Shown one piece after another: positions 15,001-30,000 of a DNA stretch of 64,000 bases (within the stretch, counting starts at the first letter, position 1; each line of letters opens with the position of its first letter). Source of the DNA: Amphimedon queenslandica. Lineage: Eukaryota > Porifera > Demospongiae > Haplosclerida > Niphatidae. The translations under genes were made by a program, and so were the position numbers. The notes under the pieces are model-generated. The model was not told where the DNA came from, did not search any database, and worked only from the letters and a program-made list of their open reading frames with translations. The stretch is taken from positions 164,504 through 228,503 of the forward strand of contig NW_003546325.1 of the NCBI RefSeq assembly GCF_000090795.2, read 5' to 3'.

Positions 15001-18000
15001 TAACAGAGGAAACGTTACTGTTAGTATTCTCAGAGGCAGTCAATACAATAACTGATCTTGATGTGACCCAGCTCACTCTCCAATCATCAGTCAATGCCTC
15101 AGAGTATAACACAGACTCATACACTCTGACAACATCAAGCAAAGTGTATCGTGTAAATGATGAAGTGAATATGGAGCTGTTTCCAGATGAGACTAGTATC
15201 ATCAATGCTACTGGAAGTGGTAGTGGTAACACTATGATCACTACTACTGTACTGGAGAATGTGACTGTATCTCATTTCAGTGGCTCATTGGGTAGAGTAC
15301 TACTGGTGAAGCTATCAACCAGTGATCTCAATGAGATAAAACTTAAAGAAAGACTAGCCACTACATACTGGAACACATACATTAGTATTACTAATGGTAC
15401 AGTACAGGATACTTTTGGTAATCCTACTGTTAGCATAGAGAAGATGGAAGCTCAGAGGGCAGTTAGTTTCAATGAAGATAGGGTTGCTCCTGTTCTGGAG
15501 TCTTATGATGTGGATTTATCATTAGATACCATCACTCTTAGTTTCTCTGAGTCAGTTAAAGCTTCTTCAATTAACATCAGCTCATTTATATTACATAGCA
15601 GTAGCAAGAGTGCTAGTTCTGATCAGTATAGACTAACTGATAGTACTGTGATCAGTTCTAATGGACCTGTCATTGTTATACAACTCAGCTCTCATGACTC
15701 TAATCAGATACGTAATCACTCAACCATTGCTGTTAGCAGAAGCAGCACATATCTCAGCATAGCCTATCAAGGAGTATTAGACATGAATGATAATCCAATT
15801 GATTACAGTGACCCTATGCTAGTCTCTGGTTACACTCCTGATAGGGTTGATCCATACTTGAGGAGTTACTCATTTGATCTTGATGAAGGAAAGATAGTGT
15901 TCACATTCTCTGAGACCATGGATGTGTCTACTTTTGACTCTACAGGGATCACCCTTCATTCCCTTTCCACTGGCAATGGCACCTTTTACAGTTTATCTGA
16001 TGGTGTAATGCAAAGCTATGATCACACAACACTCACATACCTACTGACACATGATGATCTTAATATGGTCAAGTATCTTTGGGATCTAGCTACCAGCATT
16101 GATAACACATACATTACACTGGATACTAACACAATAGCAGACACTGCTGGTAACTCAGTCTCTTATACAAACACTACAATAGCTTCAAGTTATATCCCAG
16201 ACACTACTCCTCCAACCATCACTTACTTTGCCTTTGATGTCAATGTTGGTCTCATTAACTTGACATTCTCAGAGACAGTTGACGTTGAGACATTTAATCC
16301 AAACTTCATCTCTCTCTATTCAAAGACCAGTGGTACTGGGGAAAACATTACTCTCAAGGGTGGAGACATAATAACTGATAATTCAACTGATATCATCATT
16401 CAACTATTGATTGATGATTTAGACTCCATCAAAGCTCTATCAGAACTAGCAGTCACACAGTCTACCACTAACCTTGGCTTCAGATACAACATGATACAAG
16501 ACATGGCTGGCAACTCAATCCTGCCAAGACTCCTTCCTAACCTTATACCAGCAGATGACTTTACATTTGATGAAAGCAGGCCAGTTATAACCAGTTTTTC
16601 AATTGACATGGACCAAGGTACAATAACTTTAGTGTTTAGTGAGACTGTGATTGGGTCTTCTATTAATATCACTCAATTCTCACTACAAGACAATTCAACT
16701 AATCACACAATCAGTACTTCATTGACTGATAGTACCTCAACTAATGATAGCTCGGTTCAAGTCATTATCATGCTTTCATTTGAAGATCTCAATAGAATCA
16801 AAAGTCTTGATTTATGTGCCGCAAGCAATTATGGAAATGATTGCTTTTTAACATATTCCACTGAAGCTATCACTGATACTTCCAATAATTATGCTGATCC
16901 TCCACTCACTCCAATAGAGGCCTATCCCTACATTCCAGACACTACTCCTCCAGTCCTGGTTGCTTTTACAGAGTTCAACTACCCTAACGAGACCTTTACA
17001 CTAGAGTTCTCAGAATACGTTGATGTCAGTACATTCTTTGCTCATGAAATATCATTCCAGACCTTCTTCATAATCCTCCCCAGTGGTGGTATGTATACAC
17101 TGACTGGAGGACTTATTTCACAAAGGAGGTTCTCTCATATTGTCACTGTTACTATACTGGAGCCTGATATTGATATGATTAAGACTCATCCTACACTTTG
17201 CTTTAGGCGTAACACGTGTTGGCTTAGCTTTACATCCTACACTGTAGAGGATATAGCAGGAAACCGTGTCAAGCCGGTCCTTACCTCATCTGCTATTTAC
17301 TCTGAGGAATTTATAACTGATACTCAATCACCAGTACTACAGCACTTTAACGTATCAATGGAGAATGGGACTATCACACTGTACTTCAATGAACCAGTTG
17401 ATACGGAGTATTTAGATGTGACTGCCATTACACTGCAGAGCGAGAGCAATATCACTGATGGTGATTCATTATCATTAGCCACTAGCACATCAAGCAGTCC
17501 TGTAGGTAGAGAAGTGATCATTGCACTATCACAGAGTGACATTACTAGGATCAAAGCATCTGATTTTTTTAAGACTGACAATGACACCTACTTGTCTTTT
17601 GGCAGTAGCCTCATTGTTGATACTGCTCATTCTGTGAATCCTGTTGAGTCAGAATCAACTTCATCTGCTCCACTTGTACTAGATTACGATCCTGATGTTA
17701 CTGGCCCTGTACTGACTGGTGCTCATCTTGATTTCAACACTGATCACTTGAGATTGACGTTTGATGAGCCAGTACTTACATCAACCATTAATTACAGTCA
17801 AATTGCTGTCCAGTCATCGGCTAGTGCAATTGAAGGATTCAGTCACAGTTTAACATACGGTGTATTGACTAAAGAGTCTATTGATGGAGTGACTGTTGTT
17901 GACTTTGAACTAGCTCCTAATGATATTGAAGCACTCAAGATTAATATGAACATTGCCACACTGACAGACAATACTTTCATTCGGTTGCGTTATGGAGCAT

Positions 18001-21000
18001 TTGAAGACAAAGCATATGAACCAAATCCAAACACTGATCATACCAACAGAGTCAGTAGCTTCACTGCTGATACTAAACTGGCACAACTTGATAACTTCAC
18101 TCTTGATCTTGATCAAGGATTAATCCACATCACTTTCAATGATGTTGTGGATACCTCATCATTTGATCCAACTGGTATCGTAATACAGAGTGCCCAGTAT
18201 AGACTGGGAGGAGACTGGTATGCATTGACCAGTGGCTCTTACACCAACACATCTTCTGGCTATGATCTGACTGTTGTGCTCTCTGACACTGATTTGAATG
18301 AGTTGAAGAATCGCTCTTTGTTAGCTACTGATGATTCTAATACCTGGATGACAATGAGGGCAAAGACTGTCAATGATATATTTAATGTAGACATTAGAGC
18401 TACTACTGATGGAAATGCTGTACAGGCCACTGATGTCATTAATGACACTACTAATCCTCTTTTGTCTCAGTTTGAACTAGACTTAGACTCCAACCTTTTA
18501 CTACTCACATACTCTGAGACAGTAATTGGGGATACCTTTCAAGTTGGTTACGTTCAGTTGGATAATGGAGAGAATGCAACCATCACTCTCTCACTTAATG
18601 ACAGCACCACTTTCTATCAGGTGTCACACACTGTCATTGCTATTGAGCTCCCACAGGAAGATGTCAATCTAATCACAGCTGATACTAACTTTGGTACTAG
18701 CAGATACAATACATTTATATCCATACTCTCTGATGCCATTGAAGACACAAGTGAGAATTTAGCCAACGCTACCAATAGTCTAATGGCAGCTAATATAATC
18801 ACTGATAGGGTAATGCCTAGGTTAATCACTGGTACTCTTGACTTGAATGATAATGTACTTTATTTGACATTCTCTGAGACTGTTAATGGTAGCTCATTGA
18901 ATCCAACACAAATCACCATACAAGACAATGCCGAGAGATCCAGTGATGATACTGCCCTTACACTAACAGGAGGAACAGTTGGTACTCAATACTCAACAGT
19001 TGCTTCTGTAGAGCTTCTATTAACTGATACTAATGTGTTGAAGCAGATCCCACAAACTGCTACATCAATTGCTAACACATTCATATTAGTGACAGATAGT
19101 GCTGTGAGGGATATGAGTGGCAATGCTAATGTAGCAGTCAATGATGAGCAAGGAAGGCAAATTGAGCGATTCATTGTAGACGCTGTCTCACCACGACTAT
19201 TAAACTTTACTCTTAGCCTAACAACTGAAATACTCTCTCTAACATTCTCTGAAACAGTTGATATATTGTCATTTGATTTATCAGGATTTTACCTTCAGTC
19301 TGGAGCTACTGACTACTATCAGTTAACTGGAGGTCTATCCTCTTCTTCTAATGGACCTAACATTGATATTGAACTCACAACAAGCGACTTGAATGAGATC
19401 AAGAAGTTAACTGGGTTAGCTGTTAGTCTAGCTACAACTCATGTAGCAGTGGATTCATCAGCTCTTACTGATACCTTTAGAAACCCAGTGGTAGCTATAC
19501 CAAGAACCTCTCCACTACAAGCCACTGGTTATTACAATGACTCCACCTCACCAGTTCTGTTATCATTCAATATCAACTTTGATTCTAGCACTCTAGAGCT
19601 CTCATTCTCTGAAACTGTTGATCTAGCAGTACTTCAACTACAGAACATTACTCTGAGGAGCTCAATGGGACCAGGAGCACAAACATACACTCTTACTGGC
19701 GGTAACTTCTCAGTCTCTCCATCAGAAAAGGTCTTGATTGATATCAGTAAGACTGATCTTGATGCTATTAATGCTTTGAATGAGCTTGCTGTATCAAAAG
19801 AGACCACATACATCAGTATCACGTCTGATCTAGTACAAGATATGAATCTAAATTTCATAGAGTCATTAGAATCATTGCAAGTATCATCATACACCAGTGA
19901 TGTTACTAGTCCTGTTCTTGAGCGCTTTGATTTTAACATGAGTACTAGTATACTAACTCTTTACTTTACTGAGACAGTACAAGCCAGTTCCTTTGACCCG
20001 AGACAACTGACACTACTCAATGAAGCAAATGGTAGCAGCACTGTCACACTCTCGGGAGGAGAGCTCGTGTATTTGAATGATTCTACTGTACTAATGCTAG
20101 CAGTCCTTAAAACTGACATTGAGGATATAAAAGAAACAACTGATCTTGCTGTTTCTGATGATACAACATACCTCAGTATTACATCATCTGCTGTTCGAGA
20201 CACAAGTGGTAATAATGTTGTACCTATTAACACTACTTCACCACTTAGAGTCACAGACTTTAGTCTTGACCTAAATAGACCTTTCCTTGTGTCTTATCAG
20301 CTTGATATGGATAGCAACACTCTAACTCTCTCCTTTAGTGAGACTGTGAACATATCTGGCTCATTTGATCCAACACAAATCACATTCAATAGCTCGGGTC
20401 TATACACAAACACAACGGAATCATACACTCTTACTGGTGGCAACTATTCACTAGTTGATAGCACTTCAGTTACTATTAGACTTACAAGAGATGATGTTAA
20501 TGCTATCAAAGCCTCATTAGATCTAGCTACCCTATTCTCCAATACCTTCCTTACATTTGATGAACAATTAGTAGAAGATATGGAAGGACTGAGTGCCATT
20601 CCTACTACTCTGAGACAAATATCTCCTGAGGATTATACTCCTGATACTAGTGGCCCTGTGCTGGAGAGCTTTGATTTTGATGCCAATAGTGGCCAGTTAA
20701 CTTTCTACTTTGATGAAACTGTCAATGGCCCTGAGCTTAGAATATACAAGCTAACACTATCAGAGACACTCAGTGAAACCAGTGACAATACTTATGAACT
20801 GCGTGGTGAAGTTCTCACTGATTCCATCTCTCACATAGTTGAGCTTCAGCTTGACCCTACTGATATCCTCTCTATTAAAACACAGCAGCCATTAGCAACA
20901 TCTAAAGCTACCACATACCTTTGGATGGATGATGGAGCAGTCTATGACACTGCCCATGTACCTAACAGAGGAGTGGAGAGGTTTATACAGGTTGATAGGT

Positions 21001-24000
21001 TTATACCTGATGATACAGGACCAGTTCTTCAATCAGTATTAGTTGATCTTAACACTGAAGTGATCACCCTTAATTTCAATGAGCCAGTGGATGCCCAGTC
21101 TCTTGATATGACTGGATTCACAGCCATTGCTGGCCCTAACTCAACCTCTTTTTATACATTTACTGGAGGAGTAACTTCATCTCGTGATGGCTTTTCACTG
21201 GTCATCACTCCCACTACAACTGATCTCAATGAAGTAAAGAAACTGGAAAGTCTATGGGTAGATGATAACAGTACATATATTAGTGTCGTTCCCCATTTTG
21301 TGTCTGACCCTGCTGGTAATGGAGTAATCAACATAACTAAAGTAGACCCACTTAAAGCATCAGTGCTGATAACAGATAATGGTAGGCCATCTCTCAATTC
21401 TTATGATCTTGACATGGATACCGGAATAATGACACTCTATTTCTCTGAAACCATCAACGTTACTTCATTTGATTTCACAGCCTTTACCTTCCAAAACTAC
21501 TACAGCACATTTGTATTCAGACAGGCTCATACCTACACTCTAACTGGAGGTACATTCATTTCTAATGGCGACCTACCAGTCATCACTGTTCAGCTCACTA
21601 GAGATGACAGGAACTCTCTGAAGAAATTGGAAATAGCCAACACAGCTAGTAGAACCTATTTGATCCTCTCTGATTCTGCAGTGGATGATCAAAATGGAAA
21701 CAATAATAATCCAAGATATGATCACTTATCATCATTACTTGTGTCTAATTACACAGCAGACACCACTCCACTAGTTCTTGAGTCATTTGATCTAAACTTA
21801 TCCTCCGATACACTGACTCTCTTCTTTGATGAAACAGTTGATATCTCAATGTTCAATGTCACACTGATTACACTGCACGATTACAACTACACAGTCCCTT
21901 ACAGTCTAACTGATGATAGTAGATATAGCACAAGTGCTGAAGATGAACCTTATCTAGTTATATACTTGAGTGAATTTGATCGAAATAACATCAAACGTGA
22001 CACTTCTCTAGCAGTCAGTAATGGTACCACTTACATCTCACTCCTTGAGGATACTATTACTGATATGAAAAGCAACAAACTCCAGGAGGTTCAGTCTGAT
22101 GATTATTTCCGAGTAAATATATTCACTGAAGACCTTGTTAATCCTGACCTTGTGTCTTGGGACATTGATCTAACTGCTGAAACCATAACACTCTCTTTCT
22201 CTGAGACAGTTGATGTGTCTACATTCAATGCTAGTCAACTAACACTCACTGAACCAATATTTGGGTCGTATTATTCTCTCGATTCATCTTACATTGATCA
22301 CAGAGATGAGCCAATCGTGACTGTCAATCTAACAAGAGCAGATCTTAATGTAATCAAAGATATCATCACTCTAGCCACCAGTAGAGACACTAGCTACCTC
22401 TCACTGACATCTTACTTTATCAATGATATGAATGGTAATCCTATCAATCCAATAGCAGTTAATATGTCACTCCAGGCTCAAAGCTATAATCCTGACAGGA
22501 CCAGTCCAGTGCTAGAGTCCTTTGATCTAGATATGGATGCTTCAACTTTGACTTTATACTTCTCTGAAACTGTCAACAGTCTCACCCTAGATCCTACAGT
22601 TCTCATACTCCAAGATGAAGAGAATGCCACTGACAGTTATCAACTAACTGGTGGCTTCACTGAAACAGATAATAACTCTATCATTATACTTAATATCAGT
22701 AAATATGATCTTGATTGGATAAAGCATGACTTTAGTCTAGCTACAGGATTGACTGATACATACCTTACTTTCAATTCCAGTATGATCAGAGACATGTTTG
22801 ATAATCCAGTAATCCCCATACCTGATGGTATGGCTCTCAATGTATCATTGTTCACACCAGATACAACTGAGCCTTATCTCACTTCTTATACACTAGATCT
22901 CACTGAAGAAGTAATGTACTTTACATTCTCAGAAGTCGTATTTGCTGGAACATTTAATGTCACTCAAATTAGACTTCAATCTCAAGAACTGACCACAGAC
23001 CCATTCCAGTACTACACACTAACCAATGGAGTGAGTAGCTCCGAGAATTCAACCATTATTAGACTTGATCTAACAACAGAGGATCTCAATGAGCTCAAGA
23101 GACGCTATCTATTGACCACTAATGCTACCAACACTTACCTCATTCATACAAAGGATCTAGTGTATGATATGAATAATAACACAGTTACACCAATAGTCAA
23201 TGGCTCTGGAATGGCTGCTGCTAATTTCACTGAAGACATCACAAATCCTGAAATAGTTTCCTGGGACATTGATATGGACAGTGGACTCATGTACCTAACT
23301 TTTAACGAGACTATGGACAGATCATCTCTTCATTTGAATGAACTAACACTACAGAGTTCAGATATTGATTTTAATGTAACACACACACTGACTGGTGGTC
23401 ACACTGATAATACCACAATGTTTACCATTGGCAGTGATGTTACTGGTGATCACACTATCATTACTGTCAACTTTACAATTGATGACTTCAACGAAATAAA
23501 ACGTAAAAGGCTCTGCACTGATGTATTGAGGATTGAGGATTGTTTCCTCTCGTTCCTCAACAGTACAATACTGGATATGAATGGTAATCCTATTGTACCT
23601 CGTGAACCAATGGATGCTATACAGGTGAGTACATACACACCTGATGATACTGACCCCAGACTAGTTGAATTCACTCTCCTTAATCTCACATCTGAAGTAT
23701 TAACACTCGAATTTGATGAAACAGTCAATGCCTCATCATTTAATACAACTGTCATTAAACTCAAGAACTTCCATCAAGCACCATTGTTTGCTCCTGAGTC
23801 ATTCATTGAAGTGACTCTCACTGGTCCTATGGACCTACTCAATACAGAGGACAGTATATTTATCAGTTTTAGACCTCTTGTCTTTGATCTCAATCGTATC
23901 AAGCAGTACACTGGCCTCTGTACTCAGATACCATCAAACTGCTACATTGAGTTTCCAGAGATCCTTGTTAAGGATATGGCTATGAATCCTGTTGTACCAA

Positions 24001-27000
24001 TTGGGAACGATCCTCTAGCCTTCTATATTAACTTTGTACCAGATCTCATTCAACCAATGCTAGTCAATTTCTCAATAGATCTGGATTTGGGTAATGTTAC
24101 TCTGACCTTTGATGAAACCATCAATAGGAACACATTTGACCCAACAGCCATTACATTCTATAATGACAATGATAACACTACTGAGTACTATACACTCACT
24201 GGAGGCTCTCCTGCTCTTGATACTGAGAACTGGCTCTATATTCATTTCAATCTCCTTCCATTTGATGTCATAGCTCTTAAATCAATGGAGTACTTAGCCA
24301 CTGGCATCATTGACACATATCTATTAATCACTGAACAGCTTATTTTAGATATGAATAACAAGAGGGCTCAGTCCATCACTGAGAGTGCTCCACTACAGAC
24401 CCACAGCTACCTTGATGATGTCACTGACCCACAATTACTGAGCTATAGACTAGACCTACAAAATGACTATCTTTATTTATTGTTTGATGAGCCAGTGAGA
24501 CTCAATACATCAGACCTCACTCTCATTAGTCTTCATTGGATAACATCAGGTCTATCTATACCTGATCTAACTCTTACTGGTGGCCTAGTTGAGTATGATC
24601 CTATAACTGTTAACAAATCTAATATTCGTGTTGAGCTCACCCTTGAAGATGTGCGTTCTATCAAACTCCGTAGAAGAAATGCAAGCATATTCTCAGATTT
24701 TGAGTTATTCTCTTATCTCTCAGTGAGGAGAGGAATGGTACTTGATATGAATGAGAATCCTCTAGTAGCCATACCAGTGAATGAGAGTATACCATTAACC
24801 TCACTTGTATTAGATGCTATAAAACCTTCTCTGACATCTTTTGATATTGATCTTGACCAGGGTACAATAACACTCTCATATGATGATGTTGTTGATCAAG
24901 ATGAACTGATGCCCACTCGTCTGACCATTCATGATCAATCTGACCCAACCATCAGTCACAAGTACACACTGACTGGTGGATACACCAACTCACCTCATGG
25001 CTATTACACTGTACTCTATTTCTCAGTGACTGACTTTAATCAGTTGAAGAGAGATGAGGGTCTAGTTACCAGTAGGAATGACACATTCATCACTTACTCT
25101 AGGCTACTCATTAGTGATGACAGAGGTCAGAATCTCTTTGCTCGTATTTCAGAAGGACTTCAAGTCAGTTCATATACTCCTGACACTAGCCAACCACATC
25201 TTGTTGATTATCACCTTGACATGGATGAAGGAATACTTTATTTGATATTCAATGAGACAGTCAAATCCAATACACTTAACCGTACACTAATCACATTACA
25301 GAGCTCCAGTTATTACAATGACTCCTCTCTTGATAATGACTCTGTTATACTATATACTCTAACCGGAGGCTCCCACACTGAGCACTATGATGATCCAACT
25401 GTTAACATCACATTATCTAAGTTCGATTTTGATGAGTTGAAGAGACTCTATGGGCTAGCTATATCAAGGAACACCACCTACATTTCGTTCCCAGAGGAGC
25501 TCATAGAAGATATGAATGGTAACCCTGTAGTGTCCATACCTACCACTGATGCTAAGATAGTTGATGTATTCACAAGAGACAGTACACCTCCATACCTGAG
25601 CTCATGGGATCTGGATATGGATGCTGGGGTCATTACACTTTACTTTCCAGAGACCATGGATTCCTCTTCCTTTACTGTCACTAGCCTCAGGATACAGTCA
25701 AATCAGAACTCAAGCATTGGGCACACATTGACTGGTGGGCCACACAGTCCCGAAGACACACAATTCATTACTATTGATATCACAAAGGAAGACCTGGATG
25801 AGATTAAACGCATTGAAGAGATAGCAACATTCCAGAATGATAGCTTTGTATCATTTACTTCAGATCTGGTACATGACATGAATTTCAATCCCATCATTGA
25901 GAGGACCACTCTTAATGGATTAAGAGTATCAAACTTCACTCCAGACACAACCCCACCATTCCTTGTCTCCTATGATCTTGATATGGACTCTGATACACTA
26001 TTGCTCACCTTCTCAGAAACAGTTGATGCTAGTACCATTAACTACACATCATTCACTCTCCTCAATACTCCCAATGCTTCAGAGTATCAGTCTTATTACA
26101 GGCTGACTGGTGGTGACCTTACTATGCTGGATTCAACAATGCTCAATTTAACTTTCTCAAAGTTTGATTCTGACACCATTCGTGAGTACTACACATTAGC
26201 AATATCAGATAACACCACTTACCTCTCTCTGCTGCACACTGCTATTGATGATATGAATTCCAATGATCTTACAGTCGTTGAGTATATTGATCCTGAGGGA
26301 GTGAATGAATTTACTCAAGATTCTACTCCCCCAAAATTGATATCATACGATCTTGATCTCAACTCTGATCAGCTATACTTAACATTTTCTGAGACGGTTG
26401 ATGTCAGTACATTCATACTGCAAGAGATCACATTCTTCAGTGAACCCAATGACACAAATGCTTCCTCTACTCTCTCCTTTCATTCCCTAGCTGCTGCTGA
26501 CTACACAATGGAGAACTCAACTGAAATAACATTGAATATATCTTTGAGTGATAGCAATCAGATCAAGCGTCTCCAGTACCTTTTGGTAGATAATTCATCA
26601 ACATACATATCCATAACTAGGAGCTTGATACAAGACATGAATGCTAACAATGTGACAGAAATAACTTCCATTGCTCCTCTATCTGTTGCACTTTATACAG
26701 AAGACACTACTAGTCCTGTTTTAACATCCTTTGATCTCAACATGACCTCTGAAGTCCTTACTTTATATTTTTCAGAGACAGTCAATACTAGTAGTCTTGA
26801 TGTCACTCAAATAACATTACAATCACAAGCTACTTTTAATCTAACCGATCCTACTCATTCTCTCTCCTCTGGCGTCAGTTACACTGATACTCCATTTAAT
26901 AACATTGTATGGATCAATATTGGCCTGAAGGACATGAATAGACTCAAGGAGCTTCGTGGATTAGCTGAGAATAATTTAACCACCTTTATTTCAATCAGTG

Positions 27001-30000
27001 AATCTGCTCTTGTTGACATAAATGACAACAAAGTTGTTAGCATACCAACTTCCTCAGCTCAAAGAGTTGATGACTTCTTTGCTGACACTACTAGACCAGT
27101 TCTAAACACCTTTAGCCTTGATATCGATACTGGAATTCTAGAACTTAGCTTCTCTGAGACTGTTGACATATACTCATTGAACATCAGTCAAATTCTCCTA
27201 CAACCAGATCAATATACACCAAGCAATGAATCCCATTATACTTATACCCTCAGGCAAGGCCTTGCACCACTACTGAGCTCTTCTCCATCCAGTGATTATC
27301 ACATCATAAGGATTGATATCGGTAAAGATGATTTGAATGAGATTAAAAGGATCAAAGAGCTGGCACGGGAAAATGCTACAACATTTATTTCATTTCCTGA
27401 TTCTTTCATCAGTGACATGTTTGGTAATTCAATCGTTGAGCTACCTAATGGTGCAGCTCAGATAGTGACAGACTACAATCCTGATACAACTGGCCCTGTT
27501 TTCGAGTCCTTTTCCTTGAACATGAGTTCAGAAATTCTAATTTTAACATTTGATGAGACAGTTGATATTAGCACCATTAACATCACATACATCACACTAG
27601 TATCACAACTGGATGTTAGTGGATCTGCTGATGGTATCAGTAGCAGTGGTAGTGGGATGAGTAATGTGACAATGGACAGCATCACTTCATATTCATTGAC
27701 TGGCTATGTTAATATTACATCAATTGATGGTCCTATAGTAACAATACAACTAACAGATGATGATCTTCATGAAATCAAGTTACTCACTGATTTAGCCTCC
27801 AGGCCTAACAATACATACATAGAGCTATCAATGGAAGCATTCCTGGATACTGCATTGAATCCCAATCCTAGTCAAAGTGCAGTACTACCAGTGACTAATG
27901 GTAGCTATGGATTTGATACAGTACCACCTCGTCTGACCTCATTCACAGTTGATATGAATTTAGCTGTCATATTACTGAACTTTGATGAACCTGTTGATAT
28001 AGCTACCTTCACTCCAACTAGTCTAACACTCCAAGGAGCTGATATAGCTTATTCTGTTAAGTACACTCAGCGTCTAACTGGAGGTACCACTATCAGTACC
28101 AATGGTTTGGTTCTACGTCTAATGCTAACTGTCCCTGATTTCAATAAACTAAAACAAAACACTCTAATATTCAGAAGCCTAGACACATCATATATTTCAC
28201 TTGAGTCTTCATTCATTAGAGATATGGCTGGAAATCCCATCAGTCCCATTAGTAGAGATGCTGCACTACAGGCAGTTGACCATCAAAATGATACTATCAT
28301 GCCTGCACTTGTCGCTTTCTCACTTGATATGGACAGTGCTAATCTGATTCTAACATTTTCAGAGACAGTCAATGTTCAGTCACTTGATCTGACACAGTTA
28401 TCATTCCAAAGACTCTCCAACACTAGTAACAGTTACAGTCTCACTGGAGGTGAACTATTATCAAATATTAATGACACTCGTGTCTATATCATGATATCTG
28501 ATTATGATCTTAATCAACTCAAGACAAGAACAATAGCAGACAGTGCATCTACCACCTACTTCACCTTCCCTAGCACTGCATTGCTGGATATGAACCAGCA
28601 GCCAGTCAGAGCACAAATCAATGGCCTCTCAGCATTCCCAGTCACTAATTACACTGATGATACTACTCAACCAGTCTTGCTGTCTTATTCACTAAATTTA
28701 ACCTCTGGCATTATTGATATTACATTTTCTGAGACTGTTGATGTGAGAGGTACATTTGATGTCACACAACTGACATTACAAGACAGCCAAGGGCGTGTAA
28801 CTGATAGTCCTGGCTTAAGATACTATACCCTAACTCCAGCCAGTGTTACATATAGTCCTAATACTCCGACACTCTCTATTGAACTGGGTCTGTATGATCT
28901 TAATGCAATCAAAAGAAGAGAGACACTAGCTACCAGTATCACTAATACATACTTATCTATTACCAGCTTTTTTATCAGTGACATGGTCAGTAATGTTATT
29001 GTAGAAATTCCACCTAACGATGGACTCCAGGCAGACAATGTGTTCAATGACACCATTAGACCAATACTTGAGAGCTATATACTGGATTTAACATCTGAAA
29101 CTCTTTTCCTGTCCTTTTCTGAAACAATTGATGTAAGGACTATTGATTTAACATCATTCACAATACACTCCACTGATAGTGGCCCCAGTGACTCATACAC
29201 ATTAACAGGAGGTACTGTTGTATCTTCACACTCTCCTAATATCACTGTGAGCCTATCAACAGCTGATCTAAACATCATTAAAGAAATGTACGATCTAGCA
29301 GTCAGTGAGGATACCACATACCTCACCATTACTGAAGCATCTCTACAGGATATGAGTGGATTGCATGTGATCAGTGTTAATAGACAGAGAGCTAGTAATT
29401 TCACTGAAGATCTCACTCCACCTAGGCTACAATCATTTGATCTTGATTTAGACTCAGGAGCTGGAATCCTATCCCTCACCTTCTCTGAAACTGTCAATGC
29501 AGACACACTACAAGTTTCATCTATAACATTCCAGAACCTTCTCACATCCTACAATTTGACTAACAGTTATACACTCAGTAACAATGGAACAGTAATAGTT
29601 GTAATACTATCTGAAGATGACTCAAATGCTATCAAATATTATCAAGATCTTGCTACTTCTGCAGATAATACTCGTCTCTCTATCACTGAGGACACAATCA
29701 GTGATATGAATGATAACCCTGTTGTAGAGATACTGGACACTTCTGATGAAAGAATAAGAGTTACCTTTACTCCTGATACCACCAGTCCACAATTGAGAGG
29801 GTTTTCACTTGATCTCACTTCAGAGAACCTAGTGCTAACATTCTCAGAGACAATGCTTGCTAGTAGTATCAGTCCTAATACCATTACATTGCTAGCTGGT
29901 AATAAAACATCACAGAACTATACACTGACTGGTGGTGAGGTATCAAGCGCTGATTCCACATTGATCACAATCAAGCTAACATTCACTGATCTCAATGAAC